From Nitrospirales bacterium (GTDB lineage Bacteria; Nitrospirota; Nitrospiria; Nitrospirales; UBA8639): a DNA stretch of 64,000 nucleotides. Location: assembly GCA_029261235.1 (NCBI GenBank), contig JAJDBS010000169.1, positions 1 to 64,000 on the forward strand. Reading direction: 5' to 3'. The stretch's first letter is position 1. Each line of letters opens with the position of its first letter. A program made the position numbers and the translations under genes. Below the pieces are notes generated by a model that worked only from the letters and a program-made list of their open reading frames with translations, ran no database searches and was not told the origin of the DNA. Below are positions 9,376 to 18,834 of this stretch, in pieces.

Positions 9376-10530
9376 TTAATCTTGGCAAGGAGAGAGTCGT
9401 TTGCCAGATATACTGCCATGTGGCCCAAGGGAGTTTGTAAAGGTTCCCTCGAGACGGGTGTCGCGGTTGCTCATGAGTAGACTATCTTCTTGGAAACCTT
9501 GCGGAAAAGTCCATTTGAGAAAGACGGTATCTCCGTGAATAAGAATAGTCGAGGGTTGCATTTGTGATGGAGTGGATAGTTCTGGTGGGCTAAATGTCAT
9601 CGTCGCTTTATGATCGCCATGGTTCTGGTGATTATGGACAATCCATTTCCATGTGCCACACAGTCTTCTCTTCGCAAGACGAGTGCGTTCTTGCTCCTGC
9701 CATTCTTGGATGTGACTCCATGATTCCCAAGCCACATGATAGGCTTGAGCTTCGACTTGAATCGCGTGAGTCAGCAGATGGGTATGAAACATTGGAAACA
9801 GTTTGGATTCGATGTAATGCAGCATAGCAGCCTGCTTAAGAGATTCGGACGAAGGAAGCGGTGAGTCTTGTTGGTCTTGTGTTTGCCAATATTCCTCTAG
9901 CCGAGTCAGAATCCCACTGGACCCAAGATCGTTGAATAGGTCAATCCATGTTTGTTGTTTCGCTATTAAATCGAATTGGCGGGACAGCTTGTCAAATTTT
10001 GAAATATCCTCATGAGAGGAAGACGCATGTGGTTGTTGCTGAGTCCATGTCGATAATTTGTCGTGAAAATCCAATAGATACTTGAGCTTTTCTAGGGAAG
10101 GTTTTGAGAGAAGCCATTCACGTTGCGTATCTAATGCGACGATTTCCCTAAGATAATACTTCGGAAGAGAGGATTCAGGTTTGGCGAGAAATTCTTGAAC
10201 ATATCCGATTGTTGTTAATGCGGCCCAGAATGTGGTGATTGTTGTTTTGGTCTCTTGGGGAATAGCACTGAATCTTTTCCCGCCTTGAGAGGGTGTGTTG
10301 CGTTCGCGAGCATGTCGCAACGGTCGTTGATGAGGTATGAAACGTTGGTTGAATGTTAAGGCTTCCTTATCCGAGGAAAGCGGAAGGATATGCAGACGAT
10401 GCTCTGTTAGCATTTTTCCTGGGTGATCAAATCGGTCATTGCTCTGTGCCTTCACAGTCGGAAGAGCGAGTAGGAAGAGGAAGATAATAGAAGGGACAGC
10501 GAGCCACTTCATATGGAGCGACGTAATCAT
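9376..10530 (-). CDS. Exported protein of unknown function
   Basis: A 384-residue protein with an N-terminal signal peptide (LAVPSIIFLFLLALPTVKAQ, probable cleavage after VKA). The middle is mostly helical and Gln/Ser/His-rich. The C-terminal part, from about residue 295, looks beta-rich (CGTWKWIVHNHQNHGDH onward) and ends in a short basic tail. I do not recognise the family. The 220 bp between its stop and the convergent gene ending at 9155 hold no convincing gene. Met7 at 10512 is an alternative start. Confidence 0.65.
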   Translation of the reverse strand: MITSLHMKWLAVPSIIFLFLLALPTVKAQSNDRFDHPGKMLTEHRLHILPLSSDKEALTFNQRFIPHQRPLRHARERNTPSQGGKRFSAIPQETKTTITTFWAALTTIGYVQEFLAKPESSLPKYYLREIVALDTQREWLLSKPSLEKLKYLLDFHDKLSTWTQQQPHASSSHEDISKFDKLSRQFDLIAKQQTWIDLFNDLGSSGILTRLEEYWQTQDQQDSPLPSSESLKQAAMLHYIESKLFPMFHTHLLTHAIQVEAQAYHVAWESWSHIQEWQEQERTRLAKRRLCGTWKWIVHNHQNHGDHKATMTFSPPELSTPSQMQPSTILIHGDTVFLKWTFPQGFQEDSLLMSNRDTRLEGTFTNSLGPHGSISGKRLSPCQD

Positions 10531-10609
10531 TCCCGTATTGGGTTTAAATGAGAAAAGGGTAAGGCTTGTGAGTTAACCCTATGAATCGAGCATGGCGTCG
10601 ATGTTGAGA

Positions 10610-11428
10610 TTAAGCCTTTTTGACGAGGCTGCCCACAAAGTCCAGTGAGCGCTGCAAGGCATTCTCCATATCAGACGCCCGGTAGTGTGGAGAATGTGGG
10701 TACCAGAATTCAGGAGAGGCTTCGTCATATGTGACTAGCTCGACTTTTTTCCCGGCATCTTTAGCCGTTTGGCAAAAATTTTCCAGATCTTCAGGAGAAG
10801 TTTTTGGGGATTGTCCAGGTTGTTGAATCAGCAGAGGACAGTAGAGGCCCTGTGCTGTTTCCGGTTCGATAGGGAGCGTCCCTCCGATGGCCACTGCGGC
10901 TTGAAGTCGACGACGGTGTGCTGCGACTTTGACTGCGAGCGTCCCACCCATTCCAATGCCTACCACACCATGTCCATTACGCACCGTTCGTTCAAGAAGG
11001 GTGTCTTCTGCGATGTTGGTATTGAGATATTCAAAACATGCACTGACATCTTGAAGCGCTTGTTGTTCATTGAGTTTTTCCGACAGGGCTTCTGCAACTT
11101 CAGCATTGGCTGTGACCATTCCACCTATACGGCCATAGAGGTTTGGAATCATCACAATATAGCCGTGGCACGCCAGTCCTTTAGCTAAGTCTTGAATCTG
11201 GGTGGTGAGCCCCCATTGATCATGTAAGACAACTAGGGCAGGTAGAATTTTTCCTGTGATCTGTGGTGCATATTGAATCCCTTCAACCTGAGGGACTTTA
11301 TGCATCCGTGTCTCGGCATAGGGGTCTACCATCTTATCTTTGTGGGTTTCAAAGATCCCCGTACTATTAAATCTCAGAGTTGTGTAGCCGATTTGATCAA
11401 GGGAATAGGCTGTTTCTTGTTGGGGCAT
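10610..11428 (-). CDS. Dienelactone hydrolase-like protein, probably catalytically altered
   Basis: The 272-residue protein has the alpha/beta-hydrolase layout of the dienelactone hydrolase family: LVVLHDQWGL, LACHGYIVMIPNLYGR and a Tyr/Phe-containing C-terminal helix region. In active members the nucleophile elbow reads G-x-C-x-G-G. Here it is GIGMGG, with Gly159 at the nucleophile position. The usual HAF motif carrying the catalytic histidine is replaced by SPEF. It therefore looks like a pseudoenzyme or an enzyme with different chemistry. It probably acts in the cytoplasm, since no signal peptide is seen. It is on the same strand as the exported protein downstream. Confidence 0.75.
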   Translation of the reverse strand: MPQQETAYSLDQIGYTTLRFNSTGIFETHKDKMVDPYAETRMHKVPQVEGIQYAPQITGKILPALVVLHDQWGLTTQIQDLAKGLACHGYIVMIPNLYGRIGGMVTANAEVAEALSEKLNEQQALQDVSACFEYLNTNIAEDTLLERTVRNGHGVVGIGMGGTLAVKVAAHRRRLQAAVAIGGTLPIEPETAQGLYCPLLIQQPGQSPKTSPEDLENFCQTAKDAGKKVELVTYDEASPEFWYPHSPHYRASDMENALQRSLDFVGSLVKKA

Positions 11429-11742
11429 GAGGTGCTACCTTTGGATAAATTGAGATATCTATGAGCAAAAAAACATGTGCATTTGTTCAAGAAAAAGGTG
11501 TTCAGACTATATCGATGGCTTCTTGGACCTGTCAATTCATCATTCGCTCGTGCAGCTGTATGCTTCATGATCTTTCTTTGGGTTCATTTGACTCTATTTG
11601 AATGATGGTGTACTCATCCAGAAAGCCTCTAGTATTAAGGGAACGAGTCTGTCAAGATAAAGAAATTACCTAAGGAAACATTTGAGATTTCTTCGTATCT
11701 AGCGGAATAGATCACGATTTATTCAGGGAAGGGAGTATGTGA
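11429..11742 (+). other. Intergenic region between divergent genes
   Basis: This 314-bp stretch separates the DLH-like gene (minus) from the first TPR gene (plus) and must hold both promoters. A weak candidate for the TPR gene is TTGACT with TACTCA 17 bp later, near 11588-11616. The ribosome site AAGGGAG precedes the ATG at 11743. Small ORFs here have no supporting features. Confidence 0.5.
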
Positions 11743-14046
11743 ATGCCACGGACACGGTTGACGGGAATGTTGCTCTTTTTGGTGTTGCCTTTGCTGTGGG
11801 TGAGTTTGGGCAATTGTACTCAATTATCTGCTGAAGAGAAAAAAGCCAAGCATTATGAACGAGGAATGGCCTATTTCAATGACGAGAAGTATCAGGAAGC
11901 ACTAATTGAATTTAAAAATATTATTCAATTAGACCCCAAAGACGCGAAAGCCTATCACCAATTAGCTCTCATACATTTGAAATTGGGCGGAATGCCGAAT
12001 TTGCAAGCTGCATTTGGAGAACTAAGCAAAGCGGTTGAAATCGATCCAACCATTGAGGATGCCCATCTTAAGCTGGGCGATTTTTATTTGTTGTCTCAGA
12101 AACCTCTCGACGCCAAAAAACACGCAGAGATCGTGCTGACATCATCACCACAGGATCCGAAGGGACATTTACTGCGGGGGCGGAGTCTCATTATTGAAAA
12201 AGAGTTTGAAGAGGGAATCGCCGAACTGAAGAAATCGCTTGAACTCGATCCGGAAAACGAACAGATCTATATCGATCTAGCTCGCGCCTATTTAGCCATG
12301 AAAAAACCTGAGGAAGCCGAGGCTACGCTACGGAAAGCGTTGGAAGCCCGAAAGGAGTCCTCTGCATTGACTGTGGCTATGGGAGATTTGCTTCTCATGC
12401 AAGGGAAGCAAGCAGAAGCTGAAGCTCAATATCAACATGCGTTAACAATTGATGCCGATAATGAGGCGCTCTATGTCAAATTAGGAAAATATTATCTTGC
12501 GACCCAAAAATGGAAGAAGGCAGAAGAAACCTACCAGGAATTAGCCAATCGGAAATCAGATCAGGAAACTCCACAAATGCTCTTAGGTGGGTTTTATAAC
12601 CTTATGGGCGTGGGGGATAAGGCGCTAGGCCACTATCAAAAAGCGGTTGAGTTGAATCCCAAATCCGAGCCAGCACAAAACGCGTTAATAAATTTTAATT
12701 TAGACAATCAAAAATGGGATGAGGCGGAGAAATTAGTTTCAGAAGCTTTGGACAGGAATAAAAAAGGTGTGCTACCTAAGGTTTTTCAAGCTCGATTGCT
12801 CCTGGGCCGCGGAAAGACTGATGAAGCCATTCACAGTTTTCAAAAAATCCTGAAGGATGACCCTCAGCAAGCGATGGCACATCAATATTTAGGCTTGGCG
12901 TTTGCTGCCAAAAAAGATATCCCCCAAGCTGTACAAGAATTAACTCAGGCCGTGAAATTAGTCCCACAGAATCGGGGTGTGCGGAAGGCTTTGGCTGCAG
13001 TGAGGATCACCGAAGGTTCGTATGCCATGGCGATTGAAGAAGCCCAAATGGCGATCAAGCTGAATCCCCGAGATGTGCAAGCCGTCCATCTTCTGGGCGA
13101 AGCGTATGTGCAGCAAAAAGATATTTCACAGGCCAAAAAAGTCTATCAAGCGATCGTTACTCAAATTCCCCAAGATCCCTTGGCACATTATCAATTGGGA
13201 CTCATCGATCAACAGGATAAGAAATTTCCAGATGCGATTAAGCATTTTGAAGAAGCGATCAAATTGCGGCCGGATTTTGCGCAAGCGTTAACCCAAATTG
13301 TCAGTATTCGGATTCAGCGAGGAGAGACCGAGCAGGCCCGGAAACGGCTTGAACAACAAATTGAGGCTTCCCCAAAAAATTCCCTGTACTACTATTTATT
13401 GGGTCGAGTGTGGATGCAAGCCAATCAAGCTGATGAAGCGGAAATAGCTTTCAAGAAATCCTTAGAATTGAATGAGCAGCTTGAAGCCTCATATATGAAT
13501 TTAGCAGCCTTGTATCAACGAACCAATCGGATGGATGAGGCTATCAAGGAATATGAACAACTGTTAGAAAAGAATCCGAAAGCTGTTTCGGCGCATATGG
13601 TGTTGGGCGTCATGGCGCAGCAAGGAAAAGATAACACCAAAGCCAAATCACATTATCGAAAAATTTTGGGCGTCGATCCAAAATTTGCGCCAGCAGGAAA
13701 TAACTTAGCGTGGTTGATCATGGAGGAGGGTGGAAGTCTTGATGAAGCCCTGACGCTGGCTGAAAATGCTCGTGCTCAGCAGAGTGATAATCCTGCGATC
13801 GCCGATACCCTAGGATGGATTTATTACCACAAAGAGGGCTATTTGAAAGCGGTGTCGCTGTTGAAGGAAGCTGCGAAAAAACTTCCAGAGAGCCCAGAAG
13901 TGAAATATCATTTAGGTATGGCACTTTTTAAAAAAGGTGATGAGGCTCAGGCTAAAATAATCTTGGAAGAAGCCTTCAAATTAAAACCCGAGTTCCCGGG
14001 CTCTGACGAAGCTCGAGCTACCCTCAATAGTCTTAATAAGACGTAA
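11743..14046 (+). CDS. TPR-repeat protein, PrsT-like (PEP-CTERM-associated type), copy 1
   Basis: A 767-residue exported protein made almost wholly of tetratricopeptide repeats. The N-terminus is a signal peptide ending in VSLGNCTQL. The Cys is placed as in lipoproteins, but Asn at -1 is atypical for a lipobox. The following AKHYERGMAYFNDEKYQEA and IEFKNIIQLDPKD resemble the first repeats of PrsT, the TPR protein of XrtA/PEP-CTERM systems. A role in exopolysaccharide or protein export is inferred from that resemblance. A close paralogue follows directly. The ribosome site AAGGGAG supports the ATG. Confidence 0.85.
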   Translation: MPRTRLTGMLLFLVLPLLWVSLGNCTQLSAEEKKAKHYERGMAYFNDEKYQEALIEFKNIIQLDPKDAKAYHQLALIHLKLGGMPNLQAAFGELSKAVEIDPTIEDAHLKLGDFYLLSQKPLDAKKHAEIVLTSSPQDPKGHLLRGRSLIIEKEFEEGIAELKKSLELDPENEQIYIDLARAYLAMKKPEEAEATLRKALEARKESSALTVAMGDLLLMQGKQAEAEAQYQHALTIDADNEALYVKLGKYYLATQKWKKAEETYQELANRKSDQETPQMLLGGFYNLMGVGDKALGHYQKAVELNPKSEPAQNALINFNLDNQKWDEAEKLVSEALDRNKKGVLPKVFQARLLLGRGKTDEAIHSFQKILKDDPQQAMAHQYLGLAFAAKKDIPQAVQELTQAVKLVPQNRGVRKALAAVRITEGSYAMAIEEAQMAIKLNPRDVQAVHLLGEAYVQQKDISQAKKVYQAIVTQIPQDPLAHYQLGLIDQQDKKFPDAIKHFEEAIKLRPDFAQALTQIVSIRIQRGETEQARKRLEQQIEASPKNSLYYYLLGRVWMQANQADEAEIAFKKSLELNEQLEASYMNLAALYQRTNRMDEAIKEYEQLLEKNPKAVSAHMVLGVMAQQGKDNTKAKSHYRKILGVDPKFAPAGNNLAWLIMEEGGSLDEALTLAENARAQQSDNPAIADTLGWIYYHKEGYLKAVSLLKEAAKKLPESPEVKYHLGMALFKKGDEAQAKIILEEAFKLKPEFPGSDEARATLNSLNKT

Positions 14047-14196
14047 TTCAGTGCTTGGCATCATCGTCTGATAATGGATTAAATCAATCCACCAGCTGTT
14101 GGGGTAAAAAAGTGATGACGAATATTTTGTACAGAGTAATCCAGTAGCATGTTTCTGCAATGCGGTTCGCACAATTCTAGAAAAGTGAGCGTAGAC

Positions 14197-16491
14197 ATGA
14201 GGAGGACACCGCTGTCCGGACTGGTCTTGAGCGTCGTATTGCCTTTGATGTTGGTGAGTCTGGTGAGCTGTACCCAATTGTCAGTTGAGGAGAAGAAAGC
14301 GAAGCATTATGAGCGGGGCATGGCCTATTTCAAAGGTGAGAAATTTCAAGAAGCCGTTATTGAATTTAAGAATATCATTCAATTGGATCCGAAAGATGCG
14401 AATGCCTACTATCAGCTCGCACTTAGTCATATAAAGCTGGGTGGGCTTTCTGATTTACAGGCGGCGTTTGGAGAGTTGATGAAGACGGTTGAGATTGATC
14501 CGACTATTCAAGATGCTCAATTGAAATTGGGGGAATTCTATTTACTCTCACGAAAGCCAAAGGAAGCCATAAAGCATGCAAATATTGTTTTAACCGCTTC
14601 TCCTCAAGAACCGAAAGGACATTTATTGCGAGGGCGCAGTCTCATTGTGGGAGAGGAATTTGAGGAAGGGATTCGCGAACTCCATAAAACGCTCGAATTG
14701 GATCCTGATAATGAACACATCTATTTAGATTTGGCAAAGGCCTACCTTGGCATGAAGAAGCCAAGAGAAGCGGAAGGGATCATCGAGCAAGGCTTGGAGC
14801 AGAATAGTACCTCGGTCATGCTCATTCTAGCTAAAGGGGATGTCTTGTTAGCCCAAGACAAGAGGCCCGAGGCTGAAGTGCAATTCCACCGAGCGATGAA
14901 ATTAGATGCAGATAATGATGAACTCTATCGCAAATTTGGTCAATATTTCCTGTCGACTCAGCAGTGGAAGAAAGCGGAAGAGGTGTACCTGCAGTTTGCG
15001 ACGCAGAAGCCGAAGGGTGAGGCGCCTCAACTATTATTAGGGGAATATTATACATTTCTGGGAGTGGGCTCAAAGGCGTTAGAACATTTCAAAAAAGCTG
15101 TCATCTTGAACCCAGAATCCAGGCCAGCGCAACATGCGATGACAAATTTTTACTTAGATAATCGGAAGTGGGATGACGCGGAAACGCTGGTGTCGGCGGC
15201 ATTAAAAGAAAACAAGAAAGATCTCATCGCACAAGTGTTTCAGGGACGCTTGCTGTTAGGGCAGGGAAAGGCCGATGAGGCCATTCCTCTCTTTCAACGT
15301 GTCATTAAAGAAGAGCCGAATCAGGCCATGGCGCATCAGTATTTGGGAGTGGCCTTTGCGACAAAGAAAGATATCTCACAAGCGCTACAGGAATTAAATG
15401 AAGCGGTGAAGTTAGCTCCACAAGATCGTGGAATTCGGAAAGCCTTGTCATTGGTTCGGATGGCAGAGGGCTCGTATGGTATGGCTATTGAAGAAGCGCA
15501 AACGGCCATACGGTTGAATGCTCGAGACGTCCAAGCTGTGCATTTGCTGGGGCAGGCCTATCTCAAGCAAAAGAATGTGGCGCAAGCCAAGAAAGTGTAT
15601 CAATCGATCGTCAAACAAATTCCACAAGACGCCATAGCTCAGTTCCAATTGGGTGTAATCGATCGACAGGATAAGAAGCCTGAGTCGGCAATTGTGCATT
15701 TTGAAGCAGCCATGACACACAACCCGCGTTTTGTCCAAGCTCTTGGTCAAATTTCCAGCATTCATGTTAGCCGTGGCGAGGCTGTCCAAGCACGCGAGCG
15801 TGTGCAACAACAAATTGAGGTCGTTCCCGATGACCCCTTTCTGTATAACTTACTTGGTGGATTGTGGATGCAAGCCAATGAAACGGACAATGCCGAGCAA
15901 GCGTTTAAAAAGTCCTTGGCGCTCAATGACCAACTTCAAGTATCGTATATGAATCTGGCGGAACTCTATCGACGAACCCAAAGAACTGATGAAGCGGTGC
16001 AAGAATATGAGCGGCTTTTAGAAAAGAACCCGAAAGTGGCTTCCGCTCATATGATTTTAGGGATGATTGCGGAGCAAGGAAAAGACATTCAGAAAGCTCA
16101 GATCCATTATCGGAAAACTTTAGACATTGAACCACAATTTAGTCCAGCGGCAAACAATCTTGCATGGCTCATGTCGGAACATGAAGGTAATTTGGATGAG
16201 GCGTTGTCACTTGCCGAAAGTGCACGTGGGCATCAGGAAGATAATCCTCATATTGCTGATACCCTTGGGTGGATTTATTACAAAAAGAGCGCCTATTTGA
16301 AAGCCGTGTCATTACTGCAAGAGGCAGCAGCACAGCTACCGGAGAATCCAGTCGTGCAGTATCATCTAGGAATGGCGCAATTTAAGAATGGTGATCGACT
16401 CAAAGGGAAAGAATCATTGAATGCGGCCTTTCAACTGAGTCAAAATTTCCCAGGGGCTGATGAAGCCAAAGCAACACTTGGCATGCTGTAA
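14197..16491 (+). CDS. TPR-repeat lipoprotein, PrsT-like, copy 2
   Basis: About 764 residues, TPR throughout, clearly homologous along its whole length to the preceding gene; for example both have EEKKAKHYERGMAY near the N-terminus and ADTLGWIYY near the C-terminus. This copy has a standard lipobox (LVSC), so it is probably a lipoprotein, unlike copy 1. The track ORF starts at 14149; ATG 14197 is preferred because it leaves a normal signal peptide (LSGLVLSVVLPLMLVSLVSC). The pair arose by tandem duplication and is separated by 150 bp, probably cotranscribed. Related proteins in PEP-CTERM genomes sit near exosortase loci, but none is in this window. Confidence 0.85.
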   Translation: MRRTPLSGLVLSVVLPLMLVSLVSCTQLSVEEKKAKHYERGMAYFKGEKFQEAVIEFKNIIQLDPKDANAYYQLALSHIKLGGLSDLQAAFGELMKTVEIDPTIQDAQLKLGEFYLLSRKPKEAIKHANIVLTASPQEPKGHLLRGRSLIVGEEFEEGIRELHKTLELDPDNEHIYLDLAKAYLGMKKPREAEGIIEQGLEQNSTSVMLILAKGDVLLAQDKRPEAEVQFHRAMKLDADNDELYRKFGQYFLSTQQWKKAEEVYLQFATQKPKGEAPQLLLGEYYTFLGVGSKALEHFKKAVILNPESRPAQHAMTNFYLDNRKWDDAETLVSAALKENKKDLIAQVFQGRLLLGQGKADEAIPLFQRVIKEEPNQAMAHQYLGVAFATKKDISQALQELNEAVKLAPQDRGIRKALSLVRMAEGSYGMAIEEAQTAIRLNARDVQAVHLLGQAYLKQKNVAQAKKVYQSIVKQIPQDAIAQFQLGVIDRQDKKPESAIVHFEAAMTHNPRFVQALGQISSIHVSRGEAVQARERVQQQIEVVPDDPFLYNLLGGLWMQANETDNAEQAFKKSLALNDQLQVSYMNLAELYRRTQRTDEAVQEYERLLEKNPKVASAHMILGMIAEQGKDIQKAQIHYRKTLDIEPQFSPAANNLAWLMSEHEGNLDEALSLAESARGHQEDNPHIADTLGWIYYKKSAYLKAVSLLQEAAAQLPENPVVQYHLGMAQFKNGDRLKGKESLNAAFQLSQNFPGADEAKATLGML

Positions 16492-16800
16492 ACTTGTTTT
16501 CATGGTGCGGTTGCTACACGTGTACAGGTACCTTCATTGCCAGTCTTTCCTGCAGCTGTGAGCAGGTTAAGCTCACTTTCTCTCCGTTCTATTCTGACAG
16601 GTCTCCCAATACACATTTTTCGTATCCTGTCCGTGAATCTTCATGTCTTCTTTCGAGAATTGGTGATTGCCGATTGGGACTTTCCAAGAAAAGTCCATTA
16701 GGGAATATTGCCAATTTTTTTTTATTCATGTAGAATAGGATCCCGCTATTTTCAAGCCAAAAAAGTAGAAGCCCTTTTCACAAAGAAAGGATTTGACCAT
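16492..16800 (+). other. Intergenic region with no convincing gene
   Basis: This 309-bp stretch lies between the second TPR gene and the Lys-rich protein. The 79-residue ORF at 16494 is Cys/Ser-rich and unsupported. A long T-run followed by TAGAAT (near 16730) could be a -10 element for the next gene, without a clear -35. Confidence 0.4.
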
Positions 16801-17307
16801 ATGGAACGGCGAGTGACTTCCCATACGGAAGAAGAAGAAATGAATCAACGCCGTCGTCTCTTGACTCAGGCTCGAAAGGGTGATGAAAAGTCTATTGAAC
16901 TCTTATTTGAGCTCTACCAGGTCAAAGTGTTTTCTGGCGATGAGCTGAAGAAGAAGAAACTTCCATCATTTCCTGTCGCGAAGCCAACGAATGGGTCAGG
17001 AAAAAGTGGTTCAAAGGTTACCAAGGCTAAAGCAAAAGCTTCAAAAATATCCCCGAAGGATAGCAAAGCAAAGGAAGAGGAAAAACCGACTCCGCAATCT
17101 AATTCCAAGGGGCCTTCAAACGTAAAAACCAAGACTGCCGAAGCTGCAATATCATTAGGTAAAGAGCCAAAGGCGACGAAGCAGCCTCTGAAGAAAGTGG
17201 CGACCCCAAAGCCGGCTAGTGCATCTACGAAAAAATCATCTGCGACTCCACCCAAGCAAAAGAAACTCACTGCAGTGAGTAAATCGCATATTGCAAAGAA
17301 GAAATAA
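16801..17307 (+). CDS. Small protein with helical head and long Lys-rich disordered tail
   Basis: 168 residues from ATG 16801, preceded by an AAGAAAGG ribosome site; the track ORF at 16708 has an unsupported 31-residue extension. Residues 1-55 are charged and helical (NQRRRLLTQARKGDEKSIEL). The rest is a low-complexity Lys/Pro/Ala/Ser tail with repeated KKxxTPKPAS-like stretches, similar in composition to histone H1-like bacterial nucleoid proteins. Nucleic-acid binding through the basic tail is a plausible inference; no enzymatic motif is seen. It converges on the ClpS-like gene with 31 bp between stops. Confidence 0.65.
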   Translation: MERRVTSHTEEEEMNQRRRLLTQARKGDEKSIELLFELYQVKVFSGDELKKKKLPSFPVAKPTNGSGKSGSKVTKAKAKASKISPKDSKAKEEEKPTPQSNSKGPSNVKTKTAEAAISLGKEPKATKQPLKKVATPKPASASTKKSSATPPKQKKLTAVSKSHIAKKK

Positions 17308-17338
17308 CAGATCTTTGAAGGGGAAATAGAGATGAAGT

Positions 17339-17644
17339 TCAGTGTCGGACTTCAATGCGAAGCCCACCGCGTGTCAGCTTATTTCCTATGTCATTAGCAA
17401 TTTTAACATCACCCTGGAAGACAGAGGCGCTGCCATGGTGATCGATTTGCCAAGCTAATTCAAAAGCCTTTTGAGGGTTCATCCCTGGAATAATTTGACA
17501 AAATAAGGAGATGACTTCTTGGGAGGTATGACAATCACAATTGAACACAATCACTTCAGCTTCAAAATCTCGACCAATGCCGACATCTGTTGTTTCTCGA
17601 GTATCGGGAACATCAATAGTTTTTGCAGCCATCATCATATTCAT
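17339..17644 (-). CDS. ClpS-family adaptor-like protein with altered binding pocket
   Basis: About 101 residues. The segment EAEVIVFNCDCHTSQEVI aligns with the ClpS core (VILVNDDYTPMEFV), and PQKAFELAWQIDHHGSA aligns with the helix carrying the ClpS pocket histidine. ClpS delivers N-degron substrates to ClpAP. The residues that in E. coli contact the substrate amino terminus (Asp35, Asp36, His66) read Cys, Asp and Asp here, so its specificity is probably different. No clpA is adjacent. The start is uncertain: ATG 17644 is taken, the ORF extends to 17779, and a GAGGAGG site near 17668-17674 could serve a TTG start about 10 bp further on. Confidence 0.65.
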   Translation of the reverse strand: MNMMMAAKTIDVPDTRETTDVGIGRDFEAEVIVFNCDCHTSQEVISLFCQIIPGMNPQKAFELAWQIDHHGSASVFQGDVKIANDIGNKLTRGGLRIEVRH

Positions 17645-17811
17645 GATACGACATTGTAGCAATGGAATGGTTTCCTCCTCAATATAAGAAAAAATGCGAG
17701 GGCTAGGTCTTCTTCGCATCAAGCTTGAGGTGAAGCAGTCCGAAATTGACGCTTGAGTCGTAAGCATCGAAAAAAACAAACGTTCTTATTTACATTTCTA
17801 AGGAGTTTAGT

Positions 17812-18834
17812 GTGGGTAAAACAGTCTTGGTGACGGGGGCTGCCGGTTTTATCGGGAGTCATGCTGTGGAAGAACTTGTGAAACGTGGGGACCGAGTCAT
17901 CGGTCTGGATAACTTGAATGATTATTATGATCCAGCTCGTAAGGAAGCCAATCTTCGAGAAGTCGCGGAATTGGCTCTTGCCAAGCAATGGACGGGAACC
18001 TTTGAATTTCTGAAAGGTGATATCCGAGATCGACAGCTCGTCGCCGACCTGTTTTCTGATCATCAGTTTGATGCGATTATCCATCTCGCCGCTATGGCAG
18101 GAGTGCGCGTATCTATTGATGACCCGGGGTTGTATTACGATGTGAATGTGATGGGAACCCTTGCCTTACTTGATGCGGCTGTTGGACGAATTGGAAAAAA
18201 GAAACCGGAAAAATTTCCGACGTTTATTTTTGCCTCAACATCCTCCGTGTATGGGAATACCCAGACTGTGCCTTTTGTTACTGATGATATGTGTGATCGG
18301 CCGCTAGCGCCCTACGCGTCGAGTAAAAGGGCGAGTGAAATGTTAGGGTATACGTATCATCATCTCTATGGGTTGGATTGTACCGTTTTCCGATTTTTTA
18401 CAGTCTATGGCCCGCGTGGTCGTCCAGACATGATGGCTTATAAAGTGTTGGATAATATTTTTACAGGTTGTGACGTCCCACTCTATAACAATGGCAACAT
18501 GTATCGAGATTGGACCTACGTCAAGGATATCGTGAGCGGACTTGTTTCGGCGGTTGATCAACCGTTGGGCTATGAAATTTTAAACTTGGGCCGTGGTGAG
18601 CCAGTGTTGTTAACAGATTTCGTCAAAGGCATTGAACTTTTAGCTGGAGGTGCAGCGCATCTAACCTCCGCTCCGATGTTGGATGCTGATATTGCCTATA
18701 CCTTTGCTGATATTTCAAAAACACAAAAGCTGCTGCAGTATGATCCTCAAACTTCAGTGCCAGAAGGCGTTGCTCAATTTTGGGATTGGTATCAACGTGT
18801 GGTACGTCCCACTCATCCTACGAGTAGCTCGTAA
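17812..18834 (+). CDS. NAD-dependent epimerase, UDP-glucuronate 4-epimerase type
   Basis: A 340-residue extended SDR enzyme. The NAD loop is VTGAAGFIGSHAVE, followed by GLDNLNDYYD, a segment typical of UDP-glucuronate 4-epimerases. The catalytic Tyr168 and Lys172 lie in PYASSKRASE, with an ASTSSVYG motif before them. FFTVYGPRGRPDM is the substrate-binding region. It interconverts UDP-glucuronate and UDP-galacturonate and so supplies polysaccharide precursors. The GTG start follows an AAGGAG site by 6-7 bp. Related UDP-sugar epimerases cannot be fully excluded. Confidence 0.9.
   Translation: MGKTVLVTGAAGFIGSHAVEELVKRGDRVIGLDNLNDYYDPARKEANLREVAELALAKQWTGTFEFLKGDIRDRQLVADLFSDHQFDAIIHLAAMAGVRVSIDDPGLYYDVNVMGTLALLDAAVGRIGKKKPEKFPTFIFASTSSVYGNTQTVPFVTDDMCDRPLAPYASSKRASEMLGYTYHHLYGLDCTVFRFFTVYGPRGRPDMMAYKVLDNIFTGCDVPLYNNGNMYRDWTYVKDIVSGLVSAVDQPLGYEILNLGRGEPVLLTDFVKGIELLAGGAAHLTSAPMLDADIAYTFADISKTQKLLQYDPQTSVPEGVAQFWDWYQRVVRPTHPTSSS

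Noticed and set aside
9165-9428. Small basic minus-strand ORF of 87 residues
   Set aside because: Starts at TTG, overlaps the end of the 9376 gene and has no recognisable domain; the stretch may just be convergent-gene spacer.
16494-16733. 79-residue ORF after the second TPR gene
   Set aside because: Unusual composition, no start signal and no similarity to known families.
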